Position numbers and translations under genes: made by a program
Shown here: positions 45,240 through 56,700 of the stretch, piece by piece
Numbering within the stretch: position 1 is the stretch's first letter
Layout of the letters: the number at the start of each line of letters is the position of its first letter
From: Psococerastis gibbosa
Taxonomy: Eukaryota > Arthropoda > Insecta > Psocodea > Psocidae
Assembly: GCA_963971405.1 (NCBI GenBank)
Contig: OZ020487.1
Location: 13,985,344-14,049,343, forward strand
DNA: 64,000 bases
Direction: 5' to 3'
The notes under the pieces: model-generated
What the model was told of the DNA's origin: nothing
What the model saw: the letters and a program-made list of their open reading frames with translations, nothing else
The model's database searches: none

Positions 45240-45832
45240 CCATCTAAAATACTGTTTTAGGACGGAATTCGAAACTATATTAGGGACAATGAAAGAATGC
45301 TGCGAATTAGCAGGAATTCTCAATAGTCACACAATCAAGTGGTATACTGATGGCTCTAGGCTAGGAAGTACCAAACCAAGAACAGGCCTTGGCGTCTTTG
45401 GTCCTGGGGTTAAATATCTGGAGTCTCTTAGGGAGACAACTATAGTCTTGCAGATTCTGCAATGAAGGTGCGGAGGACCTGCGATGCGATGCAATCGCAC
45501 GAAGAAGAGCAGCATGCTCGGAAAGTTTGCAGTTACATGTAAAAGACCTACCACTTCTGAATCCCCTCAAGATCCTGGCTCTCGTGAGGGAGATAGGCCT
45601 CGAGAAAGTGATGTAGAAGTGATGTAGATACTTTGTTGTAGGGGGCACAATAGGCCAATAGGCTTAAGTGCACACAGGTAACACCTGTACCCCAATATAT
45701 ATATATATAAAAAAAAAAAAAAAAAAAGGCCGAGCTCAAGACGTTAGCGTCCAACCGGGGTGAGTTCAGGAAATGGGTTCGGGGCGACACCCCCCCCCCC
45801 CCCCCCCCACGCGTCATTAAGGGGGAAGAAGA
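45240..45832 (+). mobile_element. LINE fragment with RNase H, plus strand
   Basis: Frame 45049-45465 contains TIKWYTDGSRLGSTKPRTGL and GVFGPGVKYLESLRETT, an RNase H domain start, and runs into CRFCNEG zinc-knuckle remains. Compared with the minus copy at 11345-12215, the DNA between the RNase H part and the knuckle (about 45443) is deleted. The 3' end has a poly-A tract at 45710-45727 and a shared downstream segment (gagttcaggaaatgggttcg). Confidence 0.75.
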
Positions 45833-45837
45833 AGAAG

Positions 45838-46300
45838 ACTAAACACGCTAACTCTCGATATTAGCATAGTGGTGTTTTTAATTGCAATATCGGAGAACGG
45901 ACGGATCCACGATGACCATACATACATACAGTATATGAGTATACATATAATAATACAAGCGGTTCCCGGGGCAGCAGCTCGGCCTTCGGCCTCGCGGTCA
46001 CTGCTCATGTAAATAAATCAGGCGGCAGCTCGGCCTACGGCCTCCCAGTCACTGTTCATGTAAATTAATTGTGGTCACACACAACTCACACGCAGCACCA
46101 ACTGTCGGGATAAACGAAAATTAATTAAATTAATTAAATTATTAAAACATTCTCCAGTGGACGAAAGTGTTAATGTAAACCATCCTCGAATCTCCTTGAA
46201 CACACACAACAATATTCATCATAATCGGTCCAGTCGTTTGAGAGGAGGCCCGGAACATACACACGGACAGTCGAAATATATATATTAAGATATAGTATAT
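45838..46300 (+). repeat. LINE-like 3' ends, possibly RTE type
   Basis: Two stretches, 45880-45950 (gagaacggacggatccacga, catacatacata) and 46190-46295 (ataatcggtccagtcgtttg, acatacacacggacagtcga, then TA-rich tail). They resemble the conserved 3' ends of RTE-like retroposons, which I recognise only by general pattern. Confidence 0.4.
45975..46072 (+). repeat. 51-bp tandem duplication
   Basis: cagctcggccttcggcctcg at 45975 recurs as cagctcggcctacggcctcc at 46026. Both continue with gtcactg and tcatgtaaat. Two units. Confidence 0.8.
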
Positions 46301-46600
46301 ATGAATATGAGCATGAAAGCCTGATGTACGATATGTACCCAAATGCCGCAACGTGTGCTCTCGGTCTCGAACATAGGGTCTTCATTCAACATCAGCTGTC
46401 TGAAATTTAAACCAGGGCAAACAGAAATAGTCAAATATCGCAAGAAATAATTTTATTTACGCCCGATTGGTGCTATGGAAAGATGTGTCTACCTCATAGC
46501 AATAGGAAACTGCCAAAAAATGAATTTCAAAAATCGGTAGAGTTATGTTTTAGCTTAGCACGGCAGTATGTTCGGACTACTTATCCTTTTTTCCCTTTTT

Positions 46601-47777
46601 TTATTTCTGGCTGTTACTTCTATTCTGCTGTGAGCCATCTCCGCTCCTGCACATAAGCAGATTTTTATAAGCCTGTCTGTATTCTGAGCTCATGACAACA
46701 TAAATAATTGGGTTCATACACGTAGTCAAATAAATCAAAATATAACCGGCAATGTTCAGTATATCCACTTGTAGAATATGGCGCAATGTCTTTGAAAGAG
46801 TTATTGGCAGATAACAAATTAGAAAATTAAAAAATATAACTAAAATCATCTTGAGTAATTTTTTATCTTTGGCCGTCATTTTGCCCGGTTGCGGATGACC
46901 GGGCCTTCTAGGGGACGAATTTCTCCCAAATACACTGGGGATTCTTTTCTTTTTCATTGGTTTATTTGAGTCATCCGGGGAACAGCTCCTAGTGCTTAAT
47001 TCATCAGATGACCTAATTATGACTGGAGGTTGCAAAAATTGTTTACTGGGCGGTTCTTCCTCGTTTTCTTCCTCCTCTTCATGACAAGGATGGGTATAAA
47101 CGGGTGAAGTTGGATTAGAGGATATGTAATACTTTTTCTGATTGATTTCGATAGATTTCCGCGGCTTACCAAGGAGTCGTTTTTCCAAAACATTCAATTT
47201 GGAGTCCGAGAGCGTTCTTTTATGCATAAACGACGGCTTCTTTGCCACTTTTATCTCTGCAAAATGAACCCGTTCTGCTTTTATTGTGTATCTATTATCA
47301 GCCGTTTTCGCGTTGTAAATGTTCTGTTGAATTTCTCTTTCAAAATGAGCTGGAGACGTTTTTAGATCTAGATAAACCGATGAAGACCTATCGGTACTAG
47401 CGTTCGTTGTGGATGTTCCTATTGCCGAATCTTCGCAGCTGGATGACTTGCTTTTGCTGGCGGACTGGGTTGTCGATGCTGTGGACGCGGGGGCGAGGCA
47501 GCGAGGCATGGGCCGTGATTTGAATGCCGTCTTGCGGACGATGTAGAAGATGCGTGCGTAGCAGACGACGATGGATATGCATGGGATGACGAAGGCGACG
47601 AGAAAGAGGAAGGCCTTGGGGGAGTTGCCGTGCTGGTCGGGTAGTATAGAGCAGGAGCCTATTTCGGGGTCAAGTCCGAACCGGCCCCAGACGCCGGACC
47701 ACGTGGCAATGAGGGCTCCGAAGCCTGAGACCCACGTGCAGGCTACCATGAGTCCAAGGTACTGTTTGCGGTAAAGT
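46601..47777 (-). CDS. GPCR last exon: TM4-TM7 and C-tail
   Basis: 1,177 bp, entered with one base of a split codon after acceptor atttcag. It starts LYRKQYLGLMVACTWVSG (TM4), then GRFGLDPEIGSCSILPD (ECL2), TM5 around LVAFVIPCISIVVCYARIF, a long third loop, TM6 with LICYLPITL and TM7 with TTCMNPIIYVV. It ends in a short Ser/Gln/Asn-rich tail. The third loop includes a run of glutamates (about 47060-47100) and several Ser clusters that could be phosphorylated. Confidence 0.92.
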
Positions 47778-50700
47778 CTGAAATAATGAAAAGAATAAAG
47801 TTTATCTCTTTGCCAGTAGCCTACACTAAGTTGAACTTGGCTCTACAAGACATGGTCGGGCCAAACCGCAAGTTTTTTTTTACTGAGGGCAAGTCGGGGA
47901 AAATGTTCTGGGGGGTAAACATTGTCCTCAGGTCGGCTTATACTGAACTCAAAATCAGAATCACAATAAATAATTGATCAATTAAATAGAACAATGCAAT
48001 ACACAAATATAACACTTAAATCTAATAAAAAAACATAACTGCATATTTTATTTTTACTAATTTAATGTCCTGTCATTATTTGTATTGTTTCCGTAAGAGT
48101 TTATTTTTGGCCAAACTGATATACATTCTCCATGTCAACCTACATCACCGCCTACAAGCGATAATTGGCAAGCTGAGACAAGTAAGGCAATAGCCAGGAT
48201 TTTTTTCGGTTGGGGGGGGGGGGGTTGGTTTGAAATTTCATTGGGTGTTACATAGTGGTTTTTATTTTTTCTCTCAAAATCCGATTCTATCTAGTATCAA
48301 GATATTACATTGAGGGGGGGGGGAGGGTTTGAACCCCCATGAACCCCCCTCCCTTGGCTACGGCCTTGGAGACTAGCTTATACCCTTGACGCATTGTGAC
48401 AGCATGACTTCACCAGGTACAGATACGAGTCCCGAGAGTAAATTGAACTAAATAATTAATTAATCCTCCCCAGAAACTCGTCAAGCCTCAAAAAGTAGGT
48501 AAATATACAGTATATTGTATTATGCTAGGCCAGGAGCTGATATTATTACCAAAAAAAAATAACCATGGTTAGTCGCAGTAGGTACCTTAGGTCAAGATGC
48601 CCCATATTGGTGATGCTTTCACACAAAATCGATGTGATACAATACCTAAAAGCCCCTTCTCTGGTTGCTCAAAAAACATAGAGCTAAGATAAAGATAAGA
48701 TGAAGATAATAACCGGCTACGTTAAGCTGTTGGCAGCCCACATTTTCCGAAGATTTTTCTAAGTGCCCTCTCTGCCATCAAACCCACCTGCTCAAATGAC
48801 GTTCAAGATTTATGATCTTTTGGAGAAAGGGGGAGAAAATAGCGGTTTTTCTTCGGTAGAAAAAATGAGATTACTCGTGACTTCGTGGTATTTTATTTTA
48901 ATGTTACCAAACAAAAAGTTAGTGTTTTAATAAAATTTGTAATAATAACTAGAGTTAGTACAACCTAAATAATTGTTATGATACATTGTAGTATTATATT
49001 GTATAAACATAGGCTATATACATATAACACTGACATTAAATTAACTTTGATAACCGAAATTAGAGGATATAGAAAAAACCAGACTTGGCAGGATTCAAAC
49101 CCACGATCTACGCCTATCCAGGGTTTTTAAGAAATTAACTTTGTCAATGTAATCCACCCCAATGAAACAACTTGTTAGCATAAAACCCTGAGCGTTTTCG
49201 GCTGGAACTGCCACCTACAAAAGGAAACCCACTTACAAAGTTACACCTTATCAACGATTTGAGACTTGCTCAACCCGAAGGGAAGGTAATTGGAGGAAGG
49301 GGGGGGGGTCTGGTTACCTATTCCTAACTTTATGGCAAAATCTGTGAGAAGGGATGATTGTGTAAATAATGTGCCGTTCACTATGTTTCCCTATTGTTTA
49401 AATCTTTTTAATTTCTATGTTTTCGAAAAAAATTGAAGTGTGATCTTTTCTAATTTTTGTAGGGCTGTTCAGTTATGGGGATTGAAAGTGTGGTTTTCTG
49501 AGCTAAGGTGTTTTGCGAATGCGCTGTTTGTGTTTCCTATTACTACTATATGTTCTTAAACCCTGGGTTGAAAGTCACAATAGTTACAACTCAGACGATA
49601 AACTCCACTACCCTTTTTTAGTTTCCGTTTCTTAACCGCCAACAGCAACTTGACTTCTGTATCCGCTAGCGGACGTAAAACCCATATTCGGCACAAAACG
49701 TAAACAACTAAAGAAAAAATAGGTAAGAAAAAATAAACGTATGAAACTATTGTCGGTGTCGCAATAAAAAATTGGAAAATAGTTACTGTGCCTGAGGTGC
49801 CCATTCCATTGACCGGCTAGGGCTATTTCCAAAAACGGTGACGTGGTAGCAGACATTCAAGACTTAGGTGGCGTTTCCACCGACCTCGCATTGCAGAATT
49901 GACGGAAATGTTTATTTTCCTCTATGCCATAGTTAAAATTGATCAATGATCATACAGTAAAATCACAAACAAACAAACTATAATTAATTAAAAAAATGGC
50001 GTCATGGGACATGTTAAGTACAAACATTTTAATAGATTTCTATAAAAAGAAAAATTCTAATTTCCGTCAATGTCATTTGCATTCTGCAATGCGAGATCGG
50101 TGGAAAAAAACCTATGTCTTGAATGTCTGCTACCACGTCACTGTTTTTGGAAATAGCCCTAGCCGGTCAATGGAATGGGCGCCTGACCGAGTGTTAATGG
50201 TGGTTTGCTTGCTTTACTTAATACTTAATAGTTGAGAGTGAGAAAAGAACACGCCTGATTTATGTCTAAAAACCTAACTAGGGGCTGAAGAGCTGACTTG
50301 AAGAAAACCTAAAAGCAATCTGATGGAAAACTCATTTGAAGTAGGCCGAACGATAAGAATTAGACCTATTAATGGCAAGTTAGAGAATAGATAGGGGGAA
50401 GCCAAGTTCGCTGAGCCTATAAATTACCTTTCACCTTTTACCCCATTTCTTAGCTTTCCCCTCGATTTACCCCCTTTTTTCAGCTTCTTTCACAGTTCCA
50501 CCTGCTATATACGGCCCTACTCGATTCCCTTTCTCCAGAGTCCCTACATACCCCCCTCTGTTGATAAAGGTAGGACCCAGAAATATAATGCCCCCCCCCC
50601 CCGGCAATTCCCTCTGTCGGCCAATGCTGATGGTATCCCTCTCCCCTGACTATTACTCTATTTGGGATCAGGTAATGATTTTTTTGTCTTCAAACTAGCA

Positions 50701-53700
50701 GAACTTCTGAGCAATGATTTATGGTGAAAAGCGAATATATGTTACAGACTACAATCATCCTCGTGGTGAAGATGGAAGCGCGTAATGGCTCAATTTACTA
50801 GAAAGATAGTTTTCTGGAAATTAGTGGGAACGGCCCTTATGGATAGGGAATCAGGGATAATTTTGGAGAGGTCCCAGAAACCTGCAAATCCAAATATTTT
50901 TTTTTTATTATTTGCCTCGAAGGTAAACTGAATGCTCGAACCGTTAAAAAAGCCTCGAAAATTCAACAAACTTTTCTCAAATTTTGAAAAATATGTCCCT
51001 CTTCGGGCTTGTAACAAAAACTTTGAAATACGAGCATGTTCCATGCGTTGAGACAATGTAAATTTGAATGAAAGCTCTGGAGATAGATTTGGCTAAAAGC
51101 GCAAATCTTGTTTGGAGTGGAAAGCTTCTCTAGATGCAAACAAATTTGTTTGTGTTGCACGTCTACGTACAAAATGTTTGCCAATCTTTTCCATTTCATT
51201 TTCGATATTTTTCCCTGTAGGATGTTTTCTTATCCCTCATGCACCACTTTCAAGTTTCTTCTGATTTTTTTCTTGTATGATAATATTGAAAATGCGGCAT
51301 TTACTCATATTGCCTGCGAATGGCGGTGAAAAAATACAATACAATTCAAAGAACCAAAAAAATATGTATCCAATGCTTAGCTTATGATTCATAAGTTTTA
51401 TTATTTACACATGATAAAAAAGTAAAAAACAATTTACCATAGAGGTAGCAAACACGAAATTTGAAGCTAGAGATGCAAAAAGACCATACATGTAGTGGTT
51501 CATTGACCCTTGCCCCATGCCAACGACTCCATAAATTTTGGACATTGTTGTTATTGCTTCCACGTGAATTTTGGCATTTGACAACGTATTGGTATACGAC
51601 ACACGGCCTCGATGTCAGACTATACCGGCTACAAGGCTACAATCGATAATGGACCATCTGAGACACAATGAAACAATGTAATAGGTGGAAGTATGACTTG
51701 ACCAGTTCGGGTTAGAATGGGCATTAGGCTACTAGTGGGCCCGCAGGTGGCGGACAGGAAAAAGGCCACCAGAAATGGTGGCTAGCTGCCAATATAACGA
51801 ATATGCAGCGGCATAATCGGAGGGTGTGGTGGCAAGTCTATGGTGGTGGCAAGTCTATGATGGTGCAGGCTTGTCTAGAAAAAGCCACAGTAGCCCAAAG
51901 ATGACTATGTGGCGGGCAGGGGCGGATTTGGCTTTTGCGCGGATATAGGCCTTGTCGCGGACATTAATAATTATTGTATGTATAGTTGGGGGGGGGGGGG
52001 TGCTCACTAATAAAGCCATTTTTTTTGTATAATCCTGGTAACCTACTTTCTTAGCCTTGACTAAAATGTTAAACATAATGTTTTTAATTTATTTACACTT
52101 CACGCCCGTGGATATAGGCATTTGCCCAGTTGCCTACTGGTAAATCTGCCACTGGTGGCGGGGCGAAAAGTTGCCGCCTCTAAATAAGCAACCACTACTA
52201 GGGAACTTTTTTGTCCTGGGGTTGAACCCCGAAGGCGGAGGAACTCAATGAAGAGTCAACGGCATAAGGATGCAGAAGGTAACGGGAAACTACTGCATTG
52301 GAATGCCTTAGTACAGTCATCATGACCAAGTACTAGTCCATTCGATGCTATACAAACTTGACTTCAGTTTAGGGAGTCTGAAGTACGGTAACTACGTGTC
52401 TACGATTGCCATGAAGATCGCTAATCTTTGATAGAAGAGGCATTTGAAGGAGAAGTAGAGTGATTTGACACTGGTAGAGATGGACTGAATCACCAAATAA
52501 CCAAAAATAATGTGATTTTCAGTAGATCCGATCGTCCGTCCGTCCGTCCCTGAGTACCTGTGGCATAAGTTATCCGTAGGATGTCATATTCTTCTAAAGG
52601 TACCAGTCAGTCCCGGGTAACCAAGCCACTAAGGTCCCTATAGCACAGCTGCGCATTGAAATTGAACAACTATAAGCTCCGCTCCGCGCAGAAACTTATA
52701 AGTCGCACTGTGTTTACATACAGCTTGTGTTGTTTTATTATGGCCGAAAAGTCACCACAAAGCGACTCCTACTACGGTAGTTCACATGGATGAAGCGGGT
52801 TCGAGACCAGTTGGGGAATTTTTTTTTCGTGTCGAGCTTTTGTCACCGGCAGGGTCATGGCAATTATCTGGGAAATCAAAACTTCAAAACATCCTTAACA
52901 ACTTCTTGACAATCATTGCCGGAGGATGATGATATTTCTGCATCTGTGCTGTACGATGCTTGAATTGGCTGATGAAGGTAAAATCTTTTTCAGTTTTTGC
53001 ATCATTAGATTTACGACAGCAAAAGCTGGAAAAGTCAGCAGTTATAATCCGCTTAACCCAAGAAAACAAAATTAATTATATTTCAGTTTATGAAAAACAA
53101 CGGGTAATTATTTATAAATTGGACAGCATGGGATTACCGCATGAAAATTAAAGCTACCCGAGGCAGTAAGAACTGGAGAGTGGGGAGGGGTGGGGGGAGT
53201 AGAAAACAGTTATTTAAAAACTGAGCAATTTTGGATGTTGCTCTAATGAACAATGTGTTGGAACAGAATTAAATAGCACTCCGTGAGATTTCACTTTTAT
53301 TGATAGATAGACCTATATATATTTTTTTTTTTTTACAGATTAGTTACCAAAACATGTTACCAACAGACTTGCACCGTTAAAAATAAACAAAAGCTACTAT
53401 TTGTATATAGGCTATAACTTCATAGGTACCATATTAACATAGAATTGGAATAGAATAAAGTGTAGCCTGAAAAGAAAGAGAATTTTTTAGTTGACTTGAT
53501 TTTTAAATTATTCCCTTTACCGTGTTTACCGATCAAAGGGAGCAAATCCTAGCAATCTCTATGGACATCAAAAGCTGCATATAAACAGCCAATCTGTTTG
53601 GTATATTGGAAAGTATGGATCGCTGATCCCACGTAACTTCCAACAAGGGACCGATTCTCACAGAAGCGAGCAGGAGCGGGGGACGATCTGTGAAAACCCA

Positions 53701-56700
53701 CTCATTATCCTATAACCAAGGCCCTAACCTAACAGTTAAGCCCTTTCAGTAGTTTTTTGTATATTGGAAAGCATGGGTCGCTGATCTCACATTACGCCAA
53801 TAGGGGGACCGAAGTGAGTAGGGGGAAGTTCGGTGAAAAATTCATTCATTTGCCTGAAACCTAACCTATAACAATTAAGCTCGTTCTACAATACATGCTA
53901 ATTTTGAAAGCATGGACTGCTGACCACTCATTGGGTTAAGTTGGCTGATGTATATCGGCTGTTACAATATATTGATTGCTAAAGGTTAATCGCAATGGTG
54001 TAATATTATTTAACAAAGGGTTAGTTGGACCTACTCTGCCTGCTGTGTTAATAGTCATTAGAGGCAGGGGCCTCACAGTCATCGCATAATTAGGGCGGAA
54101 CCCATTGTCAAGGGAAGGGGGCGACGTTTTGAAAGTGGGTGCTACTACCATCAACTACCATCATCAGGCTTAGTCCTGAAAAAGACTGATGATTTCTTGC
54201 CGGTTGAGTCACAGCTCTTGTATTCTACTCTAAATTATTGAGTAAATTCAATTCCCTTGAGGATCTACCGTTCTTCCGATTGAAATGCAAGCTCTCTAAG
54301 ATTTCTCTCTAACTATAGTATACTCTGGCAAGGGCCGTCGTCGAGTGGTTAGAGCGCTTGCATTTTATTCGGGCGAACCTCGAACTTCGAATCCTCAAGG
54401 AAATTGGATTTACTCAATAATTCAGAGTACAAGGGCTATGACTCAATTGTTCTGAAATCATCAGTCCTTATCAGGATTAAACTGTCAGTCCTTCTCAGGG
54501 CTAAGCCTGATGATGGGAGTAGCACCCACTCCCGAAACGTTGTCCCCTTCCGCTGACAATGTTCGATGACTGTGAGGCCCCTGCCAATAATGACTATTAA
54601 CACAGCAGGTAATGTAAGTACAGTACAACTAACCCTTTGTTAAATAATTTTACAGTATATATCAATGGTAAGCATTTCTGAGATTGTCCATGGTCGCTTG
54701 TAGCTGAGTCATTGCCGGTATGGGCTGACATCGAGGACGTGAACCTGTTTATCAGCGACCAAAAATTCACGATCAACCATCCACCGAAGCCGATTTATGA
54801 TTTATGTTATATTATACTAGTAAGTTACTAAGTACTCCAGGGCATTTTTAGGTGCTGTTAAACGGTTTCATATGCCTTCGTCACGTCAGCGAACATAGTA
54901 CGATACTTTTAATCATAGTAACAAATTCTCTTTATTTATCTTATTAAATAAATGCTAATTTCCGTTCTATTACTACACGTATTGCATGTAGGCATCTTGA
55001 TTTATGAAGTTTTCCTTCAGCTATGCACAATTACATTCCTATTCATTTTACTACCCCAGCTCGAATTAAACGTATTGCAAACAATAATAAATTTTCCAAT
55101 TGCGTTGGCTTAGTATCAGTGAGATGGCGAAAGAAAAAAGAGAAAATGTGATTGGAACTCTCTGAATCTAATGGAATGGAGATAAATGATGAAATCACGA
55201 GAATAAAGTTGGACAGATACTGCGCAGATTCTCAGATAGATGGAAAGCATTCTTCGTCAAAATTGAGAAACAAAAAAGTTGGCTCCAGCATCAGCTATGT
55301 TTGGTATTCAATCAGCGATCAGCAACCTCACATTTGGAAACAACTTGAGTGAACAAGTTTTTTTACGTTACGATTCTGGTGTGAGTAAGGCTGGATCAAC
55401 CTACATGGAGGGCATGTGTTTGGGAACTTTTTTTACGTGGTAGATTGCTATTCGAACTTCCGCTCTATCGAAATTAAAGCTGCGGGCTATATTTTTTTCT
55501 AGTCATGACTGATGTTGGCGATAGAAATTTATGACGCATTCTTCCGTCTCAGATTTTTCTCGAGGGTTTTAACTTATTTCATCACACTCCGGTATCAGTT
55601 TTTAACCTAATGTAGGGAAATAATGATCGATATACATAATTAAATAGCATATATTTTATTATTGTTGTTATAATTATGGAGGAAAATCTGGCCTCACGAT
55701 CTACAGTATGTCTCAAAGCCTGTCAGCAGCCGAAATTAATTAACTTGGTACGTCGTATACCAAGTTAATTAATTTTATTAAGAGTGTACATCCCGTAGGA
55801 AATTGGCAACCGAAATGTAATAATTTTTATTTCTTATAAAATTAACTAAGTACATTATTCAAAAATTTGGCTCATGCATCATATAATAAGGTATTTTTAA
55901 TTTTCGAAGTTTTAGGTTTTTCATAAACAGGATAATAATTTATTAACAATAACTTTTCACGTAAAATAGATCGGCTACCATGAAACAACTACAACTTCGA
56001 AAATTAAAAATACCTTATTATAATATGCATGAAGTAGTCTTCTACAACTTAAATGAGCCAAATCTTTAAATACCGTACTTCCTTAGCTAATTCAATAAAA
56101 AATAAAAAGTATTAAATCTCGGGCTGCCAATTTCCAATGGGACGAACACTTTTAATGTAAACAAAATATTTGTAGAATTTTTTTCTTCTTTAAATGCCTC
56201 CTCTATCGAAGAATGGCGCCCATCATGGCAAGTTGGACCTTTTCAATTTTTTAAAGAGTTGTGGTTAACATGCACATTTTTGGTTTTCAGCCCCAGCAGG
56301 GAGAGTCGCACCTCGTACCCCTTCTTCCACTCTGGATCCGTTAATACTTAGGCGCAGAGTTTCAAGGCATAGATTTCGAGCAATTTTGTAAACAACGGTC
56401 ATTTTTACGAAATCAATTAATTCGTTCTGTAGCTTTAGTTACCTTCGTAGATGAAATGGGTCAGATAAAAAATTCATAAAAATACAAGTTTTCTCAAACT
56501 CTTCACCAGAATGAATTAATGTTGTTGCATGATATTATGAGTATACTGTAAAGCACTTTGCGTTTTTTGAGAGTAATAATATTTTAGGGGAGAAAATGTA
56601 AATTTAGTATGAAAGCTTGTATTATTCATTCTCATGTGACCATTTTTATGTATCTTTGTATCTACAGAACGAGGAATTATTAATTAATGAAATCAAAATG

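Noticed and set aside
47571-47774. Plus-strand open frame over the GPCR exon
   Set aside because: Antisense shadow of a well-supported receptor exon.
53690-53735. Telomere-like CCTAACCTAAC
   Set aside because: Only two units inside a longer tandem duplication.
54332-54405. tRNA gene
   Set aside because: The 5' and 3' acceptor sequences do not pair and box B has two mismatches; best explained as a SINE head.
55152-55352. 66-residue open frame with charged residues
   Set aside because: No known motif, no splice partners, and length expected by chance.
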